A DNA stretch of 64,000 bases from the NCBI RefSeq assembly GCF_002288925.2, contig NW_022098043.1, positions 6,823,810 to 6,887,809 of the forward strand, in the 5' to 3' direction. The notes under the pieces were generated by a model, which had not been told where the DNA came from, ran no database searches, and saw only the letters and a list, made by a program, of their open reading frames with translations. Position 1 is the first letter of the stretch. Each line of letters begins with the position of its first letter. This document shows, in pieces, positions 33,101 to 45,100 of this stretch. Source of the stretch: Delphinapterus leucas. Its lineage: Eukaryota; Chordata; Mammalia; Artiodactyla; Monodontidae. The position numbers and the translations under genes were made by a program.

Positions 33101-36100
33101 AGGGGTGGCTTTCAATATTTTGGGGGTCCCCCTTCCAGCCCTCTCTTCTCCTTCTGTGATTGGTTATTTACAACCGTTCCAACCTTCCCAGAATGACAGG
33201 TGCCCTTTGGCTGCGGAGCCCCAGAGACCAAGCCAAGGCCCCAGGGGCAGGGCAGGGAGCAGGGGGTGGGCGAGGTCCTGGCTGTCCCTGGGCTGTCCTG
33301 GGGCAGGTGGACAGGATGTTCCCCCAGGCAGCCGACATTCCTGGTCGAAGGTGGCAGGCAGTGGGAGATTTATCATTTCCGGTAACGCAAGTCCCTGGGA
33401 GGTGAATTCTCCCTGCCAAGGACACGCACCCCTTGCTTGCCAGCCCTTCCTGCCATTTCCTCTGCTGGGCCTGTCTGACTGGGTCTTGGGGCGGGCCAGA
33501 GGAACCAGTTCTCAATCCCAGAGGTTGAGACTGGGGTCTCAGGCCTCGATCAGCCCACCGCAAAGACCCAGCCTAATGCCACCTTCCCAGAGTCCTCATC
33601 GGTGCGGCCCGGACCCCAGCCTTGGGGAAGGATGGGAAGAAGGGGGCATCGTGGAAAGTGAAGGGTCCTGAGTCCTGAGTCTACCTCTGCCATCAACTTG
33701 CAGGGAGACTTCTTCCTCTCTTCCTTGAGCTGCTACGTCCTCTCCGAGTACCCAGCACTGCTGTAAGAACTCTGCATACATAATCCAACTTCTCCTTGTA
33801 ACAATACTCCAGTGGGGAGGGACACTAAAATGAAGCTCCAAGAGGTCACGTCACCCAGAGGCAGTCAGGCAGAGATGGGTGTGAATTCAGCCCCTTCAAC
33901 ACTTGCTGGGCCTCCTTAATGTCCTTACTTGCCCTCTCTGGGCCTCGGTTTCCCTTTCTGATAAGTGAGGGTGTTGGGCTAGGTGATCCCTTCCTACCCT
34001 GACAGTCCAGGACCCAGGAATCCATCGGAGCCTTTTGTAGGTAGGTTCCTCTTGAGCCCTGTCTAGCCTGTAAGGGGGCAGAACAGGGACTGTTCTCCCC
34101 AGGGGTTTCTGAGGAGCTCACTCTCTTGGTGTGTAAGGTCTTGGTGGGGTAGGAGTGGGAGGAGAGGAAAGGCAAGAAGTGACACTTGAACCTAGTAAGT
34201 GTCAGACACTGGGTTAAGCTCTTGGGTTGTCCTGCTGAATCTTCACAACAGCCTTGTGAGGTGGCTATTTTTTTTTATTTTTTTATTTTTTTTTTACTCT
34301 CTTGTTTTCCTTTTTATTCTCTTGATGATGTTTTTTTTTTTAACATCTTTATTGGGGTATAATTGCTTTACAATGGTGTGTTAGTTTCTGCTTTATAACA
34401 AAGTGAATCAGTTATACATATACATATGTTCCCATATCTCTTCCCTCTTGCGTCTCCCTCCCTCCCACCCTCCCTGAGGTGGCTATTTTGATTCCTGTTT
34501 TACAGATGAGGCATCAGAGGCTCAGAGAGGTCAAGTGATTTGCTCAGGGCTGCACAGCTAGGAAGTTGCCAGGCTGGGGTGTCCAGTCAGCTCTAACTGG
34601 TGTGAGGTGGCGTGTGGCCAACACACGTTTCCTAGGATGGCTTTGATTTATGAATAAAATAATATAAAAATAGTCTTTCCAGGCACTTCCCTGGTAGTCC
34701 AGTGGTTAAGACTCTGCGCTTCCACCTCACAGGGCGTGGGTTGGATCGCTGGTCGGGGAACTAAGATCCCACGTGCCACGCGGCGTGGCCAAAAAAAAAA
34801 AAGTCCTTCCAAAACACTGTGAACATGTCCTAGAGTTTGAAATCCAGACTACATCTCCCAGGCTGCCTCTGACACCCGGAAGTGGCCCAAGAATCCTTTG
34901 TTAAACTGTTCTTCATGTTCGCTTTGGAAAATATGGTCAGTGGTAATTATGGGTAGGCAGGAGTTCAGAGGAGCAAGAGGCGCGTGGGCTGCAGCAGACT
35001 GGAAAGGCTCGGCACTGAGCTGGGAGTGGAGCTATGGGGGCTGAGAGGGGTCTGGGGTGGGGCCAGGCCAGGCTGAGTTCACAGGCTCCAAGAAGGGTCC
35101 CTGCAGGGCTTGCAACCCCGGCCATTTGCCAGGAAAACCACAAGGCCCCTCCTAGGACCCCCTTCCTACCCAGACCTGCCCAGCCACCTCCCCTCAGGGG
35201 GTCTGGGGCAGCCCAGGCTCCAAGCAAGGCATGTTCAACCTGCAGACCTTTGCTCCAGCCCCTCCACCCTCACCCCAGACTTCCCAGGGAACTGGGGAAA
35301 GGGCTACGGGGTGGGGCAGTGAGGCCTGCGTCCTGGCCAGTGAGCCCGGTAGGGCCAGGCACCCTGGGATTTGAGCAGTTGGCAGCATGAGGAGTGAGAT
35401 GACGCCAGCCAGCCGGCTCCCACCCCCTTCTGCTGCGGGGCCCTTGGCCCTGAGGCCCCAGCAGCTGTCAGCAAGGAAGGGTGACAGAGGAGGACCAGAG
35501 GTGACCTCTCAGCCCACCCCTCTCCCCCTACTTGGGCCAGGCCCTGAACTCATACCAGCTGTTGTCAGCCACTGCCAAGCCTTGTTCCAGAGCCAGCAGT
35601 GGGCACCCCCGTCCTCTCCAGGACATCTTCCCACCGTCCTTCATAGCTGCTGACCCTGGGGAGAGGTTGGGGCTAACATGGGGGACATGGTCACATCCCT
35701 AAATCCCTTTGATTTTACTAATGACACAAAGGAACAAGAATAAACGCTCCTGTTTTTATGGAAGAGAAAACAGTTCCAGAGAGGCCAAGTGACTTGCTTG
35801 AAGTCACACAGCTACTGAATGGCTGAATTCAGGCTCTTGGCTCCCAGCTCAGTGCTCACCCCGCTGCCTTTCTTGGGGGTGTTTTTGTGCAGGATTATAG
35901 AGACTTCAGCGTTCCTGGGTTTGATTCCCGCTTGTAGTTTTAGGCCGCTTTGTAGCTTTAGGACCCCAGGCAAGCTCCTTAACCACTTGGAGTGGAACTC
36001 ACATTTTCCTGCTTATAAAATAATAATAGTACCGACCTCTTGGGATTGCTGAGCAAATTAAATGAGATAATCAATGTATAGTACTTAGCATAAGGCCTGG

Positions 36101-39100
36101 CATGGTCCAAGTGCCCAAAATGAGATCTGGCAATATAATTACCAAAGAGTATTAACCACCTGTGTCCTCAGCACTGTGGGTGGTTCTGTGGGGATTACAG
36201 ACACATTCCACAAATATTTATATCAGTCAATAGATATTTATTTGGCACCTACTGTGTGCCAGGTGCTAGAAAAAGAGCAGTGACAAAACAGACAAGATTT
36301 CCACCCTGCTTACCTTCTCCCCCACATGGTAGCTGGGGAGACACAGCTTCATTTTAACGAAGCCTCCAAGTACTTTTACACATACTGGTGGTATTATCCA
36401 GATTTTGCAGATGAGAAAACTGCAAATGCAGAAAGTGTGGGCTGAGAAGATCAGTGGCTGAGCAGGGGCCAGGACCCAGCTCCTCCAAGGGTCTTAGGTA
36501 GCGGCCCTGAGGGCTTCCTGGAGGAGGAGGCCCTTGTGCGGCATCCCTCGGGGCCTTAAGGCCTGGCAGGAGAGGTTGGGACATGTCCACCACGATATGA
36601 GCAGCAACAATTTCAGGAAGGCCTTGCAGAGGTCAGGGCCTCTTGTTCCCCAGGAATGAGGCCCAGCCAGAGCTTTAAATACCCCATGCAGCCCAAAATA
36701 GCCCCCATTGTCTTGGCCTACAGCTAGGGAGATCCAGGAGAATCCTGAGGGAGGCAGACCTTGGAGGTGGGGAGCAGGAGGAGGTCTCCAAGCACTTCCC
36801 TCTAGGGTGCGGGTGGTGTTTTTGTGAAGACTCTTCCATTTGGCTCCTGCAGGAAGGCCTGCCTTGTGGAAAGGGTGGAGCAGCTGCCTAGACTCTGCGT
36901 GAGCAACGTGCAGCCAAGGGGGGAGCCTGGTGGGTGGGGGACTCCCAGAGAGGGCCATGTGCCCAAGTGAAGGTGCTCCTTTGTACCCCAGGGATGTGTG
37001 TGCTTTGGCCCACTGGGCCCTCCTCTGTGGGCAGGCCTAGCCAGGTGCCCTGCCCCGGGCCTCCTGGCACCCTCTCCTGCTCTGGCTATTTTGGGCACTG
37101 GCTGTGTTCAGGCATGGGGAGGGATGGGTAATCCTGCCCAGAACGAGGATGCTGGGGGCACTCCCTGGACCACCATTCCAGCCTCTTGGATCTTTGAACA
37201 CTGTGGCCTCTGCCCCTGACCTCATTGTCAAAGGGTCATGGTCAGTGGACTCCAGTGGGATGCCGGCCCCCCCCCAGCAAGGGTAAAGAAGGGTGCCAGA
37301 TAAATCTTTACCCTCAGGGCATTCATGCTGTCAGTATCAGGAATAGTTGTGCTGCTGCTTCTTTTTTTTTTAAATTAATTTATTTTATTTTTGGCTGTGT
37401 TGGGTCTTTGTTGCTGCGCGCGGGCTCTCTCCAGCTGCGGCGAACGGGGGCCACTCTTCGTTGCGGTGCGCGGGCTTCTCATTGTGGTGGCTTCTTTTGC
37501 TGCAGAGGATGGGCTGTAGGTGCAGGGGCCTCAATAGTTGTGGCATGCAGGCTCAGCAGCTGTGGCGCACGGGCCTAGCTGCTCCGCGGCATGTGGGATC
37601 CTCCTGGACCAGGGCTCGAACCCGTGTCCCCTGCATTGACAGGTGGATTCCTTAACCATTGCGCCACCAGGGAAGCCCAGTTGTGCTTCTTCTAAGCAAC
37701 GGGTTTGTTTTTACCTCCTGGGACACAGAATCCAGGGACCGGTCAGGTTTCCTTCTTCCCACTGGCCACTGGAAAACTTAGAACCTAATGCATTGTCACT
37801 TTCCCAGACCTCCAGAATTGAGCACGTGCTTCCCGCCTACTCGTCTCGCTCCAGTCCAGGCCCTGTCTGCTGTAATACAGTTTTGCTTATGCGTCTTTAG
37901 TTGGTTTTCTCTTGCTGTTACGTGTATATCTTTGTTAGCTGCTTTGAGTCTTTCTGGAACAGGGTAGTGGGGGAGGTGTAAACAGGTAAATGAAGATGAT
38001 GAAGATGGTAACCCTTCGCTGGTCAGTTTCCTGAAGTCTGTTCCTTATGGCTTGGTCCTCACTTTTTAATTCCCTCCCCGAGCCCCGCTCTCTCTGCTGG
38101 TGGGAGTCACAGCCTAGAATTTTAGAATTCTAACATTTCAGGGTTTCAGAGTCATAAAATGGCAAAGCCAGAAGGAACCTTTGGGATCGTCTAAGCTGAA
38201 AACTTTTAAACTTATTATTAAGCAGTGCAACCCTTGTTTACATCAAAATAATGGTATTTTGGTTAAATACTATTATATTTTGATAAATAACAGCAAACAC
38301 CTATAGAGCCTCCACCATGTGGTAGCATTTTACAACAACCCTATGAGGTAGATACTATTATTATAAATTATCATGCCCATTTTACAGCTGAGGAAACAGG
38401 CACAGAGAGGTGAAGTGACTTGCTTACAGCTAACCAGGGACTGAACCAGACATATTATGTAGAAGGTCAGAATATAAAATGGGAAAAGATGGAATTTGTT
38501 TTTCATTGAAGTGAGTATTTGGGGGAGTGGGCCCAAACTCTTACCTGTTCCCCGCCCACCCCCTGAGGACAGACTGGAAAACAGTGATCTAGGCCTACTG
38601 CGTCATTTGACAAGGGAGCCTGAGGCCCAGAGAGGGGAAGGGACTTGCCCAAGACATCGGGGTGAGCTGGAAGCCCATTCTCCATCCCTCATGGCCCGCC
38701 TGCTGCCTGGAGGACCACCAGCCCCTCCCACCTCCCCTCGCCCCCGGCGATCCCCGTCCCCATCTCCGCACTCAGCAGTGGAGCCCTCCCTCGATCACTC
38801 CGCTCCCTTTGTCTTTGGGCGTGGATACCCTGGGACCTTCTCCTTGATCCTAGGGCACTGGGAGTGACCAGGTGCTGGGCTACCCTCCTTGTCCTCTCTG
38901 AGGGACTCATCTTCTGAGAGGGCAGCTGATGGCCAGGGAGGGAAGGAGCAGCTCCTGTCTGGGTTTTCTCACCCCGGGAGAGAGCATATCCTCCTGCCAC
39001 CAGCTAGCTGTCACCTGGCCCACTCTTCCTTTGTCAGCACTTCTCATGTGGCCTTGGGGCTTTTCTGTCTTCAGGAACCCCCTTTTCAAAACCCCTGTGG

Positions 39101-42100
39101 TGGTGGCTCATAGCTTACGTCTAAAGCCTTCCTTTGGGAGAGCCTGTTGGCAGCTAGCTGAGGGAAAGATGGATGTTTGGGTGGGTGTTCCCAAAGTATG
39201 TTCTGTGGAACCCTAGTCCCATGAGGTCTGCATGAAGAAAGGGTTCCAAATTAAGCACATTTGGGAAACACTACATAGTTGTCCCCCTTCCCTCATCATG
39301 GTATTTGGGACGTTTAGGACTTAGGGAACCAGCTCAGCTTTGTGCAGCCAGCCTTTCCCAGAAGTGTTTGTCTGCATGACCTTCCCTCATACCTATTCCT
39401 GTCCAGAGTTACTGTGCCCTGGAATGGACATTAGTCATGAGGAAAGGGGACGGGGGGTGTGCTTCAAAAGGAAGGGGCCCTTCCTCTTATTTCCAGCTCT
39501 GTTGCCCACAGGCCTATCTTCAACCATGGGCTCGGCCCTGGCTGCCCCTCCTCCCCCTCCAGGAAGCAGATGAGGAAAGCCCCGGGGGCAGGGGGAGCTG
39601 GCCTTTTTGGCTGCAGCTGTTGGGCTGCCATTCCAGCCTGTTTTTTCCTGTTGCCGATGCCCACGGGAGCAAGCAGGAATGGAGTCACTGAGGCCTGGCT
39701 GCCTGGCTGCCTTGCGCAAGGCCCTGGAGCCAGAGCTGTGGGCCTGCTTGCCTCTGAGATCCCCGCCCGTTCCCTGGGATGCTGGTCTGGGCAGCGGGCA
39801 GGTCTCTCCTCAGTGACCGTGGACAGCTTCTTGTGCCCCCAGAGATGGGCCGCCTGGCTGCAAAGCTCCAGGTGTCAGAGATGGCAGGAGGAGGGCTCAG
39901 GTAGAACAGAGTTCCCTGTTTGGAACCGGGGGTCTGGCTTCAGTGTCTCTGTGGCCATGGGCAAGTCACCTTTCTAAGACTGTCTCTTGATTTGTAAACC
40001 CCATTCATTCATTAACTTAACAAATATTATTGAGCATCTCCTGTGTGCCAGGCACTTTTAGGGGCTGGGGATTCAGCAGTGAACAAAATGGACAAAGTCC
40101 CTGCCTTCACGGAGCTGATGATAAACATGTAAAATGTAGGGTAGAATTTAAGTGGTGAGGTCGTCTGAGGCAAAGTAAGGGAAGCGGCAGAGAGCCAACT
40201 ATAATGGATTCTGGACCAGAGGAAGAGGAATGTGTACACCTGGGGGTGGTGTCCCAGGCAGGGGACACAGCAAGTGCAAAGGCCCTGAGGTGGGTGGGGG
40301 CTTGGTGTGTTTGAGAACTGTTGAGACAAATGTGGCAGGGAGTAGGGAGCGCACAGTAGGAGAGGAAGTGCAGAGGTCTGTATAAGTATATACACGTGTG
40401 TGTAGGTAGATCACACGGGACCTGGTTGGCCATAATAAGGGCTTTTTTCCTAATTCTTTGGTGAGTCGAGAGCAGTTGGAAAGGCCTAACCTAGTCTGTT
40501 CAGGCTCATTGTTGTTAGTGGTGTCTCATTTCATTGAAAATGTGTGGAACACTCCCTGCATCCTCCCGTAGGACTGGCACTGCGCTAGGGACTTCATTCA
40601 TGAAATCTGTGGGTCGTGACCCCAGAAGGCATGGGCACACCCGACCAGGTTGCTGTGGCCTCGAAGGCCCACAGGCACGCCAGTGTTCCATGGCCAGAGA
40701 ATCTGAGGACCGAACCGGGCTGTGGGCAGGAGGCAGGCACGTGAACACCACAGGCGCTGTTGGCACCAACAGTACTTGGTGGATAACGTCCAACCCCTGG
40801 GGACCTTCTCGCTGGGCGGCCCAGCCCGGAAGCTGCCACTCGGCCACTCCCACCACAGTGGCCCCACCTGGCGCATGGGTGGGGCAGAGACATTTCCCAG
40901 TAGCTTCCTGCTTCCTCCCTGTACGCGGCAGGCAGCACACTCAGCACCAGGGGAGACCCATACTTGGGGTGTAAGAGCAGGAAGAGAGTGTGGAGACTCC
41001 GGGGGCACTGGGAGCATTGGGCTCTGTGACCAGCACCATGACAACAGCACGAAAAGGGGCACTGCTCTTTAGTGGAAAAGCCCATTCAGGGCTGGTTTCC
41101 TTTGATCCTCTGCCACCTGGCACACCATGTCCCACTGCACCAAACTTCTTCCCGTCCCTCAGCCCACCTTCCTTCTGCCTGGTGCATACTCTGTCTCCCT
41201 TCTCCATCCTGCTTAGGCAAAATCGTCTTCAAACCCAGCTGAATTGTCATTTCCTCTGGGAAACCCTCCCCAACCTCCGCCCAGCCTCGCTAAGTGGGGC
41301 GGACCCTCCTCTGGGCTCTCCCAGCCTCTGTCCTTCCTCTGCAGAGTTCTCTGCACACTGTGTTTTCATCACTTGGTTTCGTGGTCTGTCTCCACTAGGC
41401 ACACGGAGCTCCGTGACCATCTACTTCCGCATTTTATCCTCAGGGCCAACACCTATTAGATGCCCAAAAAGTAGAGGTCAGAGTGACTGGAGTGGAACCT
41501 TGCGGGGCAGGTCTGATTGACGACCCTTTTATCCTCAGGGCCAACACCTATTAGATGCCCAAAAAGTAGAGGTCAGAGTGACTGGAGTGGAACCTTGTGG
41601 GGCAGGTCTGATTGACGACCCTTTTATCCTCAGGGCCAACACCTATTAGATGCCCAAAAAGTAGAGGTCAGAGTGACTGGAGTGGAACCTTGTGGGGTAG
41701 GTCTGATTGACGACCCTTTTTTAACAGATGAGCAAGCTGAGCCTATTTATCCTCAGGGCCAACACCTATTAGATGCCCAAAAAGTAGAGGTCAGAGTGAC
41801 TGGAGTGGAACCTTGTGGGGCAGGTCTGATTGACGACCCTTTTATCCTCAGGGCCAACACCTATTAGATGCCCAAAAAGTAGAGGTCAGAGTGACTGGAG
41901 TGGAACCTTGTGGGGCAGGTCTGATTGACGACCCTTTTTTAACAGATGAGCAAGCTGAGCCTACCCAGCTAGAAAGAGGCCGAGGTGGCCTAGGTTCGGG
42001 GCTGTGCACCCTCTCTGCCCCACCGGTCGCATCTCTCTGAGACGCAGGGATAAATTGCTCTTGCTTGGCCATGGCTGTAGCAGACCCATTCGGGCGCCCG

Positions 42101-45100
42101 CCCCAGCTACATTAGAAGGGCCTTCAAGGCAGAGCCCGGGTCAGGTCTACTTGCGAAAGGGCCAGACAAATTCAGGGTCTTTGGCCACACTTCCCAAAGC
42201 AGGTCACCCTTCATTCTACTTGTCTCTCTCAGCAGCCCCAGGAAGGAAGCAAACAAAGCAGGGTTCTTTGCTTTGGGAAGTGTGGCCAAAGACCATTTTT
42301 ATCACCAAGAGAACTGAGACCTGGCAGGATTGTAATCCAAGGGCAAGGTGTCCTAGGATGGATTTCAGGGAGTGTGTGACTCAGTCCCCTGCTTCTCTTG
42401 GGATGAGGTGTTATGGCCTCGATTTTACCAATGGGGAAATGAAGCCCAGAGATAATTCTGGTATATGCTAGCTGTGTGATCTTGGGCAAGTCCGTCCTTT
42501 CTGTTTCTGAACTTTGCTTTCTTTTGTCAAATGGGCTAATTCCTACCTCAGGGTTGTTGGGCAAGTTCGTTTGTTCATTCATTCATTCTTTCACCGTGCC
42601 ACCTAATCAACAGATTTTTAAAAAATATTTGTTTATTTATTTATTTACTTTGGTCGCTCCGGGTTTTAGTGGCCACACGGGGGATCCTTTAGTTGCAGCA
42701 TGCGGACTTCTTAGTTGCAGCATGCATGCGGGATCTAGTTCTCCAACCAGGGATCGAACCTGGGCCCCCTGCATTGGGAGCATGGAGTCTTACCCACTGG
42801 ACCACCAGGGAAGTCCCTCAATCAGCAGATATTAATTGAGCACCTACTATGTATTGTCTGTTCTGAAGATGCAGCAATGATCAAAACATAAAAATAACTG
42901 TCCTGTCCTCCTGGTGCTTTGGCTCACATTGACTGAGATGGCTGCAGTTTGCTAAAAGGGAAGGGTGTCAAGGGGCTTGTCCAGGGTCACATGGTGAGTT
43001 TGGGGCAGAGCTGGGATGAGAAGCCCCAGGCCCCAGCTTCCCACTCCCTTGGCCAGGGCGGAAGACCCTGACTGGGCCTCAGCACTCCCTCGGGACGCTG
43101 GCTGGAATGCTGCCTTTCCAAGTTCCAGGCCATGGTACAGAGGGCAGGGGTCAGAAGGAGGGGCCTGCTGGCAGCTGTGCCTCTGAGCTAGCACAGGGGC
43201 CCCACTTTCAAACTGGATTTCTGTTGCCTTAGCTGTGTGTACTTGGGCAGGTGACTTGCCTTCTCTGAGCCTCTTTCCTTATCTGAAAAGTGGGGGAGCC
43301 ACCAGTATCTGCCTTGTGAGGTTGCGGGTTTGCGTGACATAAGCCTTGTACAGACCTTATCTCAGCGTCTGCACGTGGTGAGCACTTGATGAGCCTCGGC
43401 CATTCTCCTTATTTGGGGGATCTGTGTCCTTCCTGGCCACCTGGCTGGCAAAGATCCTGCCGCCTTGGGAGCCCAAGTGTGGGAAGCTGGCAGGGCTCCC
43501 GAGTGGCACGGGCAGTGCAGGCATGCCAGAGGAGGCTGCGGCCGCCTCCTTTCCGGCCCGGCGCCCCTCTCAGCCTGCCAGGGGATTAAAGGCCTTTTGG
43601 CCTTTGTGTTGGGTCCTCCCGCCCCTGGCAGTTTGCACAACAAAGTGCTGCTCTGACAGATTCCTTCCCCTTTGCCGTCTGCTGCCCGTGGACAAGGTAC
43701 CCAGCAGCCTGGGGGTGGGGCATGGCACCTTGACCCCGTATCTGGGGCCTGGGTTGTAGCAGAGTGTGGGGAGCACTTGTGGAGTTATCTGGGAGCCTGC
43801 GTCACAGCAGAGTGGGAGGAGGAACTTGTCTGAGTTTGGGTCCCTCCCTGGAGATTTCGGGGGCCTCGGGTCACGCTTTTGCTGGTCCCTCCGCCTTGGG
43901 TGGGGGAGGGGGCAGAGTCTGTGCTGGCAGAAGGCAGGTGGGCAGGCAGCGGCTCGTTTGTCCCCCACCCGCACGCTGTCTCTGGATTTTGATGGAGTGA
44001 GCTCACTCCAGGCAGCTGCAGCCACCCTGGGGACTGCGGTACTCAGGCCTTCCTGCCCAGCTGTGGGGTGGTGGAGGGCTCGGCCCCAGGCCTGGACCGT
44101 GGGGAGGTGGGGGGAGGGCATGGGCTGGCTGCCCAAGACATGGGAAGAGTGTCTCTGGAGAAGCCCGAAGTCCCCCAGTCCTCCCAGCATCAACCTCAGA
44201 GCAGGCAGACAATTTGAGCCTTGAAACCAAGCTTCACCCCCAGCCAGGGCCCCACCCAGCCAGCCAGCCCAGGGCCTGGGCAGCAGAGCTAGACCCCTCC
44301 CTTCATCCCAGACCTGAAGGTGACCCTAGGCCTGAGCCCAAATCCCAAGCCTCCGTGCATCACTTCATCACCTCTCAGCCCTTCACCTCTACCCTGTGCC
44401 CCCTGCACGGTACTAATTCTAATGCTTATGGAGCACTAACTGTATACAAGGTACATGCTTACTCCCATTTACACAGATGACCCTCTCTGAGCCTGCAAAA
44501 TGGAAATAACAGTTATAAGTTCACAATCCCTTAATTGAGACCGTTGGAGTCAGCCATGTTTTGGAATTCAGAAGTTTCCAGACTTGAGAAAGGTGACATA
44601 GAGCATATGCCAGCTGTGATGTGACATCCTCGGTAGAGCCTGGGGCGACACCCCATAATCAAACACATTAATATTGCTGCAGCAAAATGTATGACTGTTT
44701 ACCCTAAGCGGAGTGGATAAGCTATTAATAGCTTCATGTCAGTTTAGGTCAGGACTTGACACCAAATGAGCTTGCTATAAACTTACTAAAAACAAAACAA
44801 AAAAAACCACTCTTGGTTTTCGGAGCTCCTTGGATTTCCCTTATTGCAGATGAGGGATAGTGGCCCTGTAGTGCCAGCCCTCCCGGGTTGCTGTGAGGAT
44901 TAGTTGAGTATGTTGAGGACAGGGCCTGGCACGGGGAAAGCCCTCCACGGACAGTGACCATTTTTATGGTCGTCTCTTCACTTGCCGCTGTGTCTCTTCC
45001 TACAGTTTTGATTTTAGCAGCGCCGGAAACTCTTGTCTATACACGTAACCTCCACAAGACCCACAATCCTCACTTAAAAACTCCTTTTTACCTTTTTTTT

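Noticed and set aside
41673..41867. Open frame across the 95-bp tandem repeat
   Set aside because: 95 is not a multiple of three, so the repeated peptide changes frame between units. A coding tandem repeat would keep frame.
41434..41965. CRISPR-like direct repeats
   Set aside because: The units are 95 bp head-to-tail with no unique spacers, and the genome is mammalian.
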